This document shows positions 1 through 7,788 of a stretch of DNA of 31,286 bases, in pieces. The stretch spans positions 1 through 31,286 of the forward strand of contig CAZUTK010000032.1 of the NCBI GenBank assembly GCA_964623265.1. The letters run 5' to 3'. The position numbers were made by a program, and so were the translations under genes. Source of the DNA: CAZUTK01 sp964623265. GTDB lineage: Bacteria; Electryoneota; B3-LCP. Each line of letters opens with the position of its first letter. The stretch's first letter is position 1. Under the pieces are notes generated by a model. That model had not been told where the DNA came from. It saw only the letters and a program-made list of their open reading frames with translations, and ran no database searches.

Positions 1-109
1 AGCCGTTGATATCAACCGGGATAGTGTTGAATTCCTGGCGAAATTGGAATTCCTGCGCTGCCAAGAGAGTTGGCCACATCAGCAGGATTATTGTCGCGTA
101 TTTCATCAT
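1..109 (-). CDS. Secreted protein, N-terminal fragment cut by window edge
   Basis: Two adjacent ATG codons (107-109 and 104-106) open a minus-strand frame that runs off the left edge after about 36 codons. The translation begins MMKYATIILLMWPTLLAAQ, a short positive start followed by a hydrophobic core and an Ala-Ala-Gln cleavage-like site, so a Sec signal peptide is likely. The next residues (EFQFRQEFNTIPVDING) resemble the mature start of secreted FG-GAP/VCBS proteins, but too little is visible to name a family. It lies 57 bases downstream of the large secreted protein on the same strand, with a strong hairpin between them. No clear Shine-Dalgarno site precedes the start. Confidence 0.6.
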   Translation of the reverse strand, partial: MMKYATIILLMWPTLLAAQEFQFRQEFNTIPVDING

Positions 110-126
110 GCTTTTATTATCTAAGT

Positions 127-154
127 GCAGGGGCGTTCGATTGAACGCCCCTGC
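127..154. terminator. Perfect hairpin between two minus-strand secreted-protein genes
   Basis: A 12-bp perfect stem (GCAGGGGCGTTC pairing with GAACGCCCCTGC) with a 4-base loop sits 12 bases past the stop of the large secreted protein. The minus strand after it is only moderately T-rich, so it may be an mRNA 3' end stabiliser as much as a rho-independent terminator. Confidence 0.55.
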
Positions 155-166
155 GGACCGTTTCTT

Positions 167-3100
167 TTACTTTAGTAGGAGCATCTTGCGCACGTCGGCA
201 AAGTGGCCGCCGCGCTCCAGGCCCTTCATCTCAATGCGATAGAAGTACACGCCGGAGGCCAGTTGGTCCGGGATGCGGTAGTGAATCTTCGGCCAACCGG
301 CGTTTTGCACGCCATCGTAAATGGTGGAAACCGCCTGGCCGCAAATGTTAAACAGCTCGATCTTGATTTGCGACCGTTGCGGCAGTTCCAGGGGGATAAC
401 GGTCGTCGAATTGAAGGGGTTCGGATAGTTCTGGCAGAGTTTGTAGGCTTGGGGTAGTTGCGTCACCGAACCGACGCCGTCGGTGAAACTCCGAATCGCA
501 TAGAAGCCGTAGCCGAATCCCGAATGCGTGGGCGCAATGGGGTCGTCCTGCATGGCCATCGTTCCCGGGGGCAACACAAATTCGGATTCTGTGTTTTCGG
601 AAATGTCATACCAGACGAAGGTCATGGTGTGTCCGGCGATGTAGCCGTCCACTTCCAGCGGCGTGGCGATGTCATCTTCCCAGCAGGCAATGATCATGGG
701 AAACTCGCCGGTGTATTCAGCCGCACCCACGCACAGCTCGCCGTCGAAAGCGCCGATTTCGTCACCTTGGGCCATGGGCGTTTCTTGAAGATCCACCGTG
801 TCGATCATCACCGGATAGGACCAGTGGGTGTACTCGTTATACTGGAAGTGGTTATTAGCTGAGGCTGTCTGGGCGACGGCGCCGCCCGGAGAAGGCGGCA
901 CAGCGCTGTTTTCCCAAACCGGCTCCGTCGTCCAGCCGGCGAAGTCGTAGGTTTCGCCCACGTCGGCGTTGAAGCCCAGGAAGTAGCCCCGCCCGGGCTG
1001 CAAGACGCCGATCTGGTCCACGATCTTCGTGGGATTGCTGGGCGTAGGGATATAGATCTTGCCGTCGTCTGTTTTCACGATCTTAAGGTCGTACAGGGGA
1101 TAATTGGGTGAGCTGTTGCGCCAGATCAGCCAGTGAAAGGGCCCCTCATAGTTGAAGTAATCGGGATTGCCCGAGGCGGTCTGAAGGGTGTCGGGCACGC
1201 TGGCCAGCTTCTCCAGGCCCGGACAGGCGTAACCCATGAAGAACCACTCGCGGGCGGTTTGACCCACGTCCAGGCTGTCATCCCAGGCCGGATCCGGGTC
1301 AATGTCCAGAATTGGTCCCAACGTCAGCAAGGGTTGTTGGGCAAACTGCCAGAGATGGCAGGCGTCGAGGTGGAGGTAGTAGGCGTAATTGAGGTTCCAT
1401 TCCCAATTTTCCGACTCTTGGGGATTCCCAGGATAATACCAAAAATCACTCGTCCACCGAAAAAGCTGCCCGCCATTGTCAAAGAACCAGTCGTTGGTCG
1501 TGCTGGTGGTGTCGAGAATCTCTTTCATTTGAAGAAATTGGCCGAAGCTGCTGCTATCTATGGGCACGATGTGCCAGGACACCAGGTTCCAACCCGGGTG
1601 CAGAGCTAAGCCCTGGGTGTAATCGGTCTGCGCGGCTGGATTGTTCTCGTGCATGATCAGCATGGCGGGGCCGGTCTCGCCGGGGGCAAAATGGACGAAT
1701 TCGCTGCCGGCGGTGGAGTCCACGTCCTTCAGGAAGTGAGCTCCGGTGGCGGTGTAGCAGTCCACCTTGGGCGTGCCGCCGGCGCACTCGTAGTCCAGCC
1801 CTAGGTTATCAAAATTCCAGCCATTGACGTCGGCAATGACAAACATGCTGGTGTCCAGCATGTTTCGATTTCCGGCTAGCCATTCGGTCTTCATGAAGTG
1901 GACGTAGTAGTTGCTGTCTCCGTTGGCGTAGTGGTAGGTGTAGCGGAAGACTTCCGGGTCGCCGGTGTCGGGTACAAAGGTTTCCACATCTTCGAGGTGG
2001 ATGTGCGTGCCGGTGACAGGGTTACCGGTAGAGGTGCTGGGATCGGGGTCATTGAGCAGATCAGTGCACTGATCAAAAAGCGCTTCATAGCGAGGATCTA
2101 TGGCCTCCCAAGCCAGGTCGTACTGGAGTAGCTGATGATCTCTGGTAGAGTCCGTAGGGAAGACGTCCACGCTGAACAGCTCGGCGATATTAGCGGCGGT
2201 CCAATCGGCTTTGGGGCGGTCTTCATCCGGGTCGCCCCAGAAGTCGCGCTCAAAGGTCCATTCAAAGACTAAGAAGGGATGCTCGGACCAAGAGCTCTGG
2301 CCCGTCTTCAAGGGGGGCCAAAAGTCGTGTTCGTTGGCGCTGACGCCGTAGTAGTCCTGAAGCCCTTCCGTGTAGAACCCCCAGAAATTATGCTCCAGCC
2401 CTAACTTGAGATTAGGGTTGCCGTTGGCGACGGTGTCGACGAAGGGGTCGGGATAATTGTAGGGTTGAAAGCAGACGTAATCGCAGTATCTCACCAGCGC
2501 GCTGTCGGCGCGACCGTCGCGGTTCCAATCGGCCCGGTTCAAGGCGTTGAGGTAAGGGATGGGAACGACGCCGTATTTGTTGTTCATCCAGGAGAAAGTG
2601 CTGTCGAGATTAAGGGGGCAATATCCTCCCCAATTGGGGGTGGCCACTCTCAGCTTGCTGGTGTCGCTGTAGGCGCCGACCGAGATATCCTTGACCATCT
2701 GGTAGTTGCGGTACATCATCTCGGCGACGTTTTTAATCTTATAATCGGTGGATACAGGAGCGTCGTTGGAGCGGTAGCCGTTGGGTTCATTGACGAAGGA
2801 GAAGATGTCGACTCCCCAGTCGCCCCAGGCGTTGCCGCTGCCACCTTGAGCCAGCTGGTCGTAAGCCCCATTGGCGCGATAGCGATTGACCAGAGCGCGG
2901 GTAAACATGGCGCGAAGCTTAGGGTGATCCAAGTAGCAAGGTTTAAGCCAGGCGGGATCGCCCCAGTTGTAGATGAAACTCTGGCGATCATTGGCCTGCA
3001 GGGTGCTCAGATAATGGTCGCTCCAATCCCAGAAGTAGTGTCCCTGAAAGACCTCGATGTTCCAGCCGACCGGCATGCCGATGCGTTGGGTGTTGGGGTG

Positions 3101-4984
3101 GTTGGCGATGAAGTTGGGCAGGGGCGTGGGATCTACATCGAAGATGTTGCCCGCCAAGTAGTCGCAAGCGCCCAGGCCGTCCGGGTGCATCAGATCGAGG
3201 TTGCTGGCGCTCGAGGAGATTCCAAAATCATCCGGGTCGTACCGGTAAGAGGATGAGGCCACAACGACATCGTGGGTCTCCGTGGGGGAATAGGCGCTGC
3301 CCGCGCCATTGTAGAAGTAGACGGCGTTCTCGCCGTCGTTGCCAACCGCTAGATCGAGTTCGTGGCTGTAGACGTACTTAACCTCAAAATAGGTCCATTG
3401 GTACGGGGGGCTAACCGCCCGCTGGATCGAGACCCACCCATTCTGCGGATTGCTGCACACCTTGGGCGAACTATCATAGTAAACGGGGTCGGGCCCGTTG
3501 TAGAAGGTCACGCTCAGAAGTTTGACGAAGGGGAAGTAATGGGTGTAGACGATGCGATGGGTAAGTCCATAGCCGTAGCTCACCTTGACGGTATCGGTGT
3601 CCAGGGCCGCCGGGGTTAAGTCGATGTCGCCCAAGAATAAGCTGGTGGACTTATCGGAGGTGGAACTGTGCCAATGGGCCATAGTATCTGTGCTGCTTGG
3701 ATCTCGATAATACAGTTCGAGGCCGCGATCGGAATCCCAGACGGGAACCTGGTTGAAGCTATCGCACAGCGTGTAAGAGGCGGCGGCCAAGTCCATAGTT
3801 TCAGGGTCGCCATCGTCGTCGACGTTGCACCACTGGATGTCGGTGACCAGCTGTGTCCTCGGCGTGCCGCTCCCTGGCTGCTCCCCGGAATGCCACTCGT
3901 GGGTCAGGTGGCTGCCACTCAGTTTGTAGATATCGTTGCCGCGCGAAAGTTGATCGCCCTGTCCGATTCCTGGATCTATGGAACCGATGGCTAAGGCCAT
4001 CACGTCTCGATCGTTGTCATAGAACCCGAACGAGGCGCAGAACATGCTCTCATGCCGAAAATGATGGACGCTCCATCCCGTGGTATCCACTTTCCAGAAC
4101 TCATCCGGATCGAACTTATCCGCAGCCGGATAGAGATTTTTGAAAACCGTGGGCGCACCGTTGACATTGACGTAGAGGTCCAGATCGCCGTCGCGGTCCA
4201 TATCGCCGAACTCCATGGTCGTTCCGGGGATGGGATCGCTGCTCGTGGCGGTGGGGCTCAGATCGTCCGTTTCGTTTGAATAAGCCAGCCCGGTGGTCTT
4301 GACGGAAACGACTGGAGGGTAAGGGTAGAAATCAAGGCAGACGCTGGTGAGGGTGTCAAGAACATAAGGTAGGGTTCCTTGGTTTGCGTAGATGCGCACC
4401 GTGCCCCCCACCTCCAAGGTAGTCAGATCCAGATCGCCATCGCAATCGTAATCCACCCAGCGAACGGTGTTGCAGTCGTAGGAAGTATCGGGGTGCCACA
4501 CGTAGTTATCCGAGAAGAGTGAGTCAATGCGGACATTGCCTAAGGTGTTATACTGGTTCTTGTAGACCCAAACGCCGCCATCTCCGCCCTTGCCCACCAC
4601 GACGCCTACGGCAATATCTTGATCACCATCACCGTCGTAATCGGCGATGTCAATGCAATCAATGCACCGAGCCGTCTCGGATAGATCACGCGGCACGTCG
4701 AAATCGCTGCCGGTCCACTCGTAACCAACCAGATAACCTCCCACGCTGTCGGATTGAATCTGGTGGGGGCTACCGCTATAGTAGTAGGGGTAGTTATAGT
4801 TGCCCGCCACCAAGTCTAGGTCGCCGCCATTGTCTAGATCGGCCAAGGCCACGCTCATAGTAAACCTGGCGTCATCGGAAATCCAATCAGGCGTGGTGGG
4901 CCACGGATCCGCGAGCGCCGCCTTAAAAGCCAAAGTCAGCGAGAGGGCGCTCTGCAGAATTGAACTGGGAAATCCGTGTTTTAT
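167..4984 (-). CDS. Giant secreted VCBS-repeat / glycoside-hydrolase-like protein with type IX sorting domain
   Basis: About 1,605 residues if begun at the ATA codon 4982-4984, or 1,588 from an internal TTG at 4931-4933. Residue numbers below count from the TTG. The N-terminal third has FG-GAP/VCBS calcium-loop repeats (ADLDNGGDLDLV, ADYDGDGDQDIAV, VDYDCDGDLDLT, GDMDRDGDLDLYV). A central block (~600-960) resembles a clan GH-A TIM barrel, with FVNEPN near 711 as a possible acid/base strand and VFEWTF near 891 as a possible nucleophile strand; the substrate is unknown. The last ~90 residues (from YKLCQNYPNPFN, ~1498) match the C-terminal sorting domain of type IX secretion cargo. The upstream extension encodes a convincing signal peptide ending AALA/DPW, directly behind GGAGG, and this is why the ATA start is preferred. 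The TTG has no ribosome site and would delete the signal. The protein is probably exported and surface-attached. The sorting domain and repeats are clear; the hydrolase assignment is by motif only. Confidence 0.85.
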   Translation of the reverse strand: MKHGFPSSILQSALSLTLAFKAALADPWPTTPDWISDDARFTMSVALADLDNGGDLDLVAGNYNYPYYYSGSPHQIQSDSVGGYLVGYEWTGSDFDVPRDLSETARCIDCIDIADYDGDGDQDIAVGVVVGKGGDGGVWVYKNQYNTLGNVRIDSLFSDNYVWHPDTSYDCNTVRWVDYDCDGDLDLTTLEVGGTVRIYANQGTLPYVLDTLTSVCLDFYPYPPVVSVKTTGLAYSNETDDLSPTATSSDPIPGTTMEFGDMDRDGDLDLYVNVNGAPTVFKNLYPAADKFDPDEFWKVDTTGWSVHHFRHESMFCASFGFYDNDRDVMALAIGSIDPGIGQGDQLSRGNDIYKLSGSHLTHEWHSGEQPGSGTPRTQLVTDIQWCNVDDDGDPETMDLAAASYTLCDSFNQVPVWDSDRGLELYYRDPSSTDTMAHWHSSTSDKSTSLFLGDIDLTPAALDTDTVKVSYGYGLTHRIVYTHYFPFVKLLSVTFYNGPDPVYYDSSPKVCSNPQNGWVSIQRAVSPPYQWTYFEVKYVYSHELDLAVGNDGENAVYFYNGAGSAYSPTETHDVVVASSSYRYDPDDFGISSSASNLDLMHPDGLGACDYLAGNIFDVDPTPLPNFIANHPNTQRIGMPVGWNIEVFQGHYFWDWSDHYLSTLQANDRQSFIYNWGDPAWLKPCYLDHPKLRAMFTRALVNRYRANGAYDQLAQGGSGNAWGDWGVDIFSFVNEPNGYRSNDAPVSTDYKIKNVAEMMYRNYQMVKDISVGAYSDTSKLRVATPNWGGYCPLNLDSTFSWMNNKYGVVPIPYLNALNRADWNRDGRADSALVRYCDYVCFQPYNYPDPFVDTVANGNPNLKLGLEHNFWGFYTEGLQDYYGVSANEHDFWPPLKTGQSSWSEHPFLVFEWTFERDFWGDPDEDRPKADWTAANIAELFSVDVFPTDSTRDHQLLQYDLAWEAIDPRYEALFDQCTDLLNDPDPSTSTGNPVTGTHIHLEDVETFVPDTGDPEVFRYTYHYANGDSNYYVHFMKTEWLAGNRNMLDTSMFVIADVNGWNFDNLGLDYECAGGTPKVDCYTATGAHFLKDVDSTAGSEFVHFAPGETGPAMLIMHENNPAAQTDYTQGLALHPGWNLVSWHIVPIDSSSFGQFLQMKEILDTTSTTNDWFFDNGGQLFRWTSDFWYYPGNPQESENWEWNLNYAYYLHLDACHLWQFAQQPLLTLGPILDIDPDPAWDDSLDVGQTAREWFFMGYACPGLEKLASVPDTLQTASGNPDYFNYEGPFHWLIWRNSSPNYPLYDLKIVKTDDGKIYIPTPSNPTKIVDQIGVLQPGRGYFLGFNADVGETYDFAGWTTEPVWENSAVPPSPGGAVAQTASANNHFQYNEYTHWSYPVMIDTVDLQETPMAQGDEIGAFDGELCVGAAEYTGEFPMIIACWEDDIATPLEVDGYIAGHTMTFVWYDISENTESEFVLPPGTMAMQDDPIAPTHSGFGYGFYAIRSFTDGVGSVTQLPQAYKLCQNYPNPFNSTTVIPLELPQRSQIKIELFNICGQAVSTIYDGVQNAGWPKIHYRIPDQLASGVYFYRIEMKGLERGGHFADVRKMLLLK

Positions 4985-4988
4985 CGCT

Positions 4989-4994
4989 ACCTCC
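4989..4994 (-). promoter_or_regulatory. Shine-Dalgarno GGAGGT that points to an ATA start
   Basis: On the minus strand GGAGGT lies 4 bases before an ATA codon (4982-4984) that opens the signal peptide of the large secreted protein. No ATG, GTG or TTG in this frame lies between the upstream in-frame TAA and the codons that encode the signal peptide. Confidence 0.6.
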
Positions 4995-5041
4995 GCGAAG
5001 GGTTAAAATGAAGGTTGCAAAGACTCACAGAGAGCAGAAAA

Positions 5042-5072
5042 CCCGGTCAGGCATAGAGGCTGCCTGTCCGGG
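5042..5072. terminator. Bidirectional hairpin terminator at left border of the island
   Basis: CCCGGTCAGGCA pairs with TGCCTGTCCGGG (one T-T mismatch) around a 7-base loop. On the minus strand it is followed by TTTTCTG and on the plus strand by CTTTA. It separates the divergent secreted-protein and primase genes and lies near the left edge of the plasmid-like island. Confidence 0.6.
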
Positions 5073-5192
5073 CTTTACCCTTAAGGGGCTGTTGGAAAGT
5101 TTTTCGCCTGTATTTAGCTACAATCCGCATGGTATTCCCCAAGTACGCCATTATACCTTAAAGAGGGAAAAGTAGCAAATCAAGTGAAAAGT

Positions 5193-5220
5193 TTGTCTTT
5201 TTCGTGCGCGGTGGTAAAAT
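5193..5220 (+). promoter_or_regulatory. Predicted sigma70 promoter of the primase gene
   Basis: TTGTCT, a 16-base spacer, then TAAAAT. The expected start of transcription (~5227) is before the AAGGAGG ribosome site at 5242-5248 and the ATG at 5253. This favours the 5253 start over any start farther upstream. Confidence 0.5.
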
Positions 5221-5252
5221 CCCTCCAGCACAAAAAACCCAAAGGAGGCGAA

Positions 5253-6271
5253 ATGCCCTGGATAGACTACTGCTGCATCAAAGCCAGCATCCCCATCGCC
5301 CAGGTCCTGACTTACTACAACATCTCCTTGAAAAGATTTCAGAAAATCATCTAACCGGACATTGCCCCTTGTCCTCTCATTCTGGCGATCGGTCCAATGA
5401 AAATGCCTTTCACGTGGACACCCAGAAGAACGTCTTCAACTGCTTCAGTCATTGCGGCGGAGGCAATGTCATCGATCTAGTCGCAAGAATTGAGGATTGC
5501 TCTTTTCGTGAAGCGGCGCTCATACTTTATCAAATGTACTTCGCTGATAGCGGCGAGTCTGACGCCGTACCCGTCTATGGCGCTGGCGCAGTGCATGAGA
5601 ACAGTGAGCCTCAACTGTCTGAAAATAAGCCCCTGACCTTCGAGCTGAAAGGTTTAAATCCAAATCACGCCTTCCTGCGCAAAGAAAAGGGCTTGACATC
5701 GGAAACGATCAAAACGTTCGCGTTGGGGTTTTGCACCAAGGGACTTTTAGCCGGCCGGGTGGCTATTCCGATTCACAACAAAGACGGCCAGCTCGTCGCT
5801 TATATCGGCCGCGCCGTGAACTCCACGCAAGCCGAAGCTGAAGGCAAATACAAGGTCCCGCCTGGCTTTCACAAATCCCTGGAGGTCTTTACCCTGCACC
5901 GCATCTTGCAAAACAGCGAAGTCATCGCCAAGTACGGGCTGATCGTCGTGGAGGGATTCTTCGGGGTCTTTGCCCTGTGGCAGTGCAGTTATAAGAACGT
6001 CGTGGCGCTCATGGGCAAGGAACTCTCCGATCGCCAAGCCGAGTTGCTGCTGTCCGCCTCAGACCGCTTCACCATCTTTCTTGATGGTGATGAGCCCGGA
6101 CGTCTGGCGTCGCAACAAGTCGCCGAAAAGCTCGGGCGTTCCGCCTTCGTGCGGGTGATTGAGTACCCGCCGGGCCCCAAGCGCAAGCCCGCGCAATTCA
6201 ACAAAGATGAACTAAAAGGTCTGCTTTCAGTTTTTGAAAATCCATCACTTCGTGACAAGCCTTCACCTTGA
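5253..6271 (+). pseudogene. CHC2 zinc-finger / TOPRIM DNA primase, frameshifted near its N-terminus
   Basis: A DnaG-type primase of mobile elements, expected to lay RNA primers during element replication or after transfer. The ATG at 5253 follows AAAGGAGGCGAA and gives MPWIDYCCIKASIPIAQVL..., which stops at 5352-5354. The rest is in the -1 frame: a zinc-binding region (TGHCPLSSH...FNCFSHCGGGNVIDLV), then a TOPRIM domain with the glutamate motif IVVEGFFG and the acidic pair FLDGDEPG. Adding one A to the run at 5331-5334 joins both frames as YYNISLKKISENHLTGHCPL, a 339-residue protein. The finger reads CPL-SSH where CPFH is usual, so one ligand may be altered. It is either a true frameshift mutant or a consensus error in a homopolymer. 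No classic -1 slippery heptamer is present. Confidence 0.8.
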
Positions 6272-6287
6272 CCTGTGAGGGCTTTTT
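6257..6287 (+). terminator. Rho-independent terminator overlapping the primase stop codon
   Basis: AAGCCTTCAC pairs with GTGAGGGCTT (one G-T pair) around an 8-base loop and runs into TTTTT. The primase TGA lies in the loop. Confidence 0.75.
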
Positions 6288-6309
6288 AAATTACAATCTC
6301 TATGTAACA

Positions 6310-6377
6310 TTGCCCGCAGCAAAGTCGCCACCTCGTGGCAGACCCATCTCTCCGCCAGCGGCGGATCGTGCGGGCAA
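6310..6377. other. Three-way-junction inverted-repeat structure (cloverleaf-like)
   Basis: A 9-bp outer stem (TTGCCCGCA at 6310-6318 with TGCGGGCAA at 6369-6377) encloses two perfect small hairpins, GCCAC-CTC-GTGGC (6327-6339) and TCCGCC-AGC-GGCGGA (6351-6365). It lies in the ~190-base gap between the convergent primase and SSB genes. Each stem is exact, so structure is likely; it could be a small RNA, a protein-binding site or a REP-like element. Confidence 0.5.
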
Positions 6378-6460
6378 ATACCTAAAAAGGGGTGGGCACA
6401 AAAAACACCTTCTCGTCTGCCGGTTTATTCAAAGCGAACTACCGGCAAAACGCTTTCAGC

Positions 6461-6856
6461 TTAATCTTCCTCTTCGATAACCGGGACTTCTTCAATCTCT
6501 ACCTCTTCTGCGGATGCCTGCTTTTTAGCCTCGCCCAGCAGTATCAGTGCCGACACTAAAACCTCGGTGCGGTGCTGAGTCCGGCCGGACCTATCCTGCC
6601 AATTTCTCGTGGCCAGTCGGCCTTCCAGAAAAATACGGCTGCCCTTGTGGAGGTACTTCTCGGCAATTTTGGCGAGTTTCCCCCAGCACACGACCGAGTG
6701 AAACTCTACTGAATCCTTCTTCTCTTTGGTTTTAGCGTCAATCCAGGAGTAATTGGTGGCGAGGGTAAAAAGGGTGATGGTGTTCTTGCCATGAGGCAGC
6801 ACCTTGACGACCGGGTCTTTGACCAACCGGCCAATTAGCATAATCTTGTTGAGCAT
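6461..6856 (-). CDS. ssb: Single-stranded DNA-binding protein (element-borne)
   Basis: 131 residues beginning MLNKIMLIGRLVKDPVVKVL. It has the standard bacterial SSB OB-fold order: the N-terminal 'N-IMLIGRLVKDP' strand, TLFTLATNYSW, the VEFHSVVCWGKLAKIAEKYL region and the G(S)RIFLEGRLATRNWQDRSGR strand, followed by an acidic tail. It binds single-stranded DNA during replication or transfer. The tail ends in EEVPVIEEED rather than the DDDIPF-like tip of chromosomal SSBs, so docking of host partner proteins may differ. The ATG at 6854-6856 was chosen because it begins the OB fold; the longer open frame adds 45 unrelated residues across a terminator. It is convergent with the primase gene. Confidence 0.9.
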   Translation of the reverse strand: MLNKIMLIGRLVKDPVVKVLPHGKNTITLFTLATNYSWIDAKTKEKKDSVEFHSVVCWGKLAKIAEKYLHKGSRIFLEGRLATRNWQDRSGRTQHRTEVLVSALILLGEAKKQASAEEVEIEEVPVIEEED

Positions 6857-6959
6857 AGATTCATGCGTCTTCTCCAGCGGATTAGGTGATAAAGCGTTTT
6901 GCCTTCTGCCGCTGGCGAGAAGGCGGTTTCGACCTTTGCCTTGGTGAGAGCTGCCCGAC

Positions 6960-6981
6960 AAAAAAAGCCCCTGAAAGGGGC
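6960..6981 (-). terminator. Minus-strand terminator hairpin upstream of ssb
   Basis: GCCCC-TTTCA-GGGGC followed by seven T on the minus strand. No minus-strand protein gene ends just before it, so it would end a leader or small RNA, or insulate ssb from upstream transcription. Confidence 0.6.
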
Positions 6982-6984
6982 GGT

Positions 6985-7017
6985 CTGTCAAGCCCTTTAG
7001 CGGCTTGACAGATTTTT
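6985..7017 (+). terminator. Plus-strand rho-independent terminator
   Basis: CTGTCAAGCC pairs perfectly with GGCTTGACAG (10 bp, 7-base loop), followed by ATTTTTT. No plus-strand gene lies directly upstream. Confidence 0.65.
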
Positions 7018-7064
7018 TGCGGGCAATATACTGAAAGAAGCGGTCGAAACCGCCCGTTGGAAAG

Positions 7065-7086
7065 CACCTCGTTGAAGGTGTTTTTT
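7065..7086 (+). terminator. Second plus-strand terminator
   Basis: CACCT pairs with AGGTG around a 6-base loop and is followed by six T. Together with the hairpins on either side it makes four terminator-like structures in about 170 bases. Confidence 0.55.
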
Positions 7087-7103
7087 GATTGGGGGGGGAA
7101 AAT

Positions 7104-7132
7104 AAAAAGCCCTCGCAAAAAAGCGAGAGGGC
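7104..7132 (-). terminator. Minus-strand terminator hairpin
   Basis: GCCCTC pairs with GAGGGC around an A-rich loop, with a small inner extension, and is followed on the minus strand by TTTTTATTTT. An uninterrupted run of eight G (7091-7098) lies just beyond it. Confidence 0.55.
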
Positions 7133-7140
7133 CTTGTGAA

Positions 7141-7331
7141 CCCAGGAACCGATCGATGATGTTTGTGGGTTAAAAAAGGAAAGGCATTCAGCCGTTATAA
7201 GAGAGGTCTAAAATGCTTTGGCTTAGCGACGTTACGCCGCAGTATCTTCCCCCCTCATTGGGGCGGTGGGAAGTCCGTAAGGGGCTCCAGGAGAGAGCGC
7301 CGCCTCATCACCTAAACTTCGGAGGCAACAA
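7141..7331 (+). other. Structured leader upstream of the small membrane protein gene
   Basis: No convincing gene is seen. It contains a nested hairpin (CTTCCC 7246-7251 with GGGAAG 7268-7273, enclosing a smaller C/G stem) and ends with the ribosome site GGAGG at 7321-7325. A 51-codon frame from the ATG at 7213 overlaps the next gene and is not supported by composition. Confidence 0.35.
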
Positions 7332-7637
7332 ATGCCCGAGGTCAAGTTCGATGCTAAAATTAAAATGACCAGGGGCGAAGTTCAGCTGGATGTCCATATC
7401 GGGTTGGATATGGCCCCGCGCCGAAACCTGAAGACCCCCGGTCACGCATCTTACTTGATTGTTAAAGTACTTGACCTTATACAAGTTGCCTTAATGGGCT
7501 GGGCCGTTTACCAGCTACATGAAACCCTTGCTTTAATTCGCAAGGAAATAGCGACAAGTTCTACTTGGTTTCCCGTACGGGACCGAATCAAAAGCGATGA
7601 CTATGCGGTTATGGCTGCTACTCCCACGGTGCACTAG
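7332..7637 (+). CDS. Small predicted membrane protein, unknown function
   Basis: 101 residues from an ATG 6 bases behind GGAGG. The first ~40 residues are polar and charged (MPEVKFDAKIKMTRGEVQLDVHIG). Residues ~46-68 form one hydrophobic helix (LIVKVLDLIQVALMGWAVYQL), followed by a short charged tail. It could be a bitopic inner-membrane protein of the element's transfer or maintenance machinery, but no family was recognised. A terminator with a T run lies 54 bases after the stop, so it appears to be a single-gene unit. Confidence 0.65.
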   Translation: MPEVKFDAKIKMTRGEVQLDVHIGLDMAPRRNLKTPGHASYLIVKVLDLIQVALMGWAVYQLHETLALIRKEIATSSTWFPVRDRIKSDDYAVMAATPTVH

Positions 7638-7690
7638 TTTTGCACTCTTGTCAAGTTAAGACTTGCAGATAGGCTTGGTGCCGTTAGATA

Positions 7691-7714
7691 GCCCGCCAGT
7701 AATGGTGGGCTTTT
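7691..7714 (+). terminator. Rho-independent terminator after the small membrane protein
   Basis: GCCCGCC pairs with GGTGGGC (one G-T pair) around AGTAAT, followed by TTTT. Confidence 0.75.
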
Positions 7715-7737
7715 CTATACCATTGTGTAGAATCCGC

Positions 7738-7765
7738 AAAAAACGAAAAGCCCTTAAACAGGGCT
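7738..7765 (-). terminator. Terminator of the 52-residue gene
   Basis: On the minus strand AGCCC pairs with GGGCT and is followed by TTTTCGTTTTTT. It lies 24 bases past the stop of the 52-codon gene and supports that gene as a real transcript. Confidence 0.7.
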
Positions 7766-7788
7766 CATTCTAAACGTCAACCGGATGT

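Larger units (their letters stand above)
6922..7054. repeat. 13-bp inverted repeat flanking a hairpin cluster upstream of ssb
   Basis: GGCGGTTTCGACC (6922-6934) and its exact reverse complement (7042-7054) are separated by 107 bases that hold two terminator-like hairpins. The right copy also folds on itself (GCGGT-CGAA-ACCGC). It could be a protein-binding site pair or the closing stem of a larger RNA or cruciform. Confidence 0.55.

Noticed and set aside
2465..3256. 263-codon plus-strand open frame opposite the large secreted protein
   Set aside because: It lies wholly antisense to a gene with clear repeats and a sorting domain; its Val/Gly/Ala-rich composition is typical of a shadow frame. 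The same holds for the other plus-strand frames between 200 and 4,900.
5204..5252. Upstream start for the primase frame at 5204
   Set aside because: It would start before the predicted transcript start, has no ribosome site, and its first ~45 residues (Arg/His/Gln-rich) are out of frame with the real N-terminus MPWIDYCC...
5331..5354. Programmed -1 ribosomal frameshift in the primase gene
   Set aside because: No X-XXY-YYZ slippery heptamer in the right frame and no obvious downstream pseudoknot; the same kind of break occurs at five other unrelated sites, so a general cause is more likely.
6310..6377. tRNA gene
   Set aside because: Cloverleaf-like outline but only two inner arms, 3-base loops, no anticodon or T-arm sequence.
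7213..7368. 51-codon plus-strand frame in the leader of the small membrane protein
   Set aside because: It overlaps the start of the better-supported gene, has unlikely composition (PPSLGRWEVRKG...APPHH) and a weak ribosome site.
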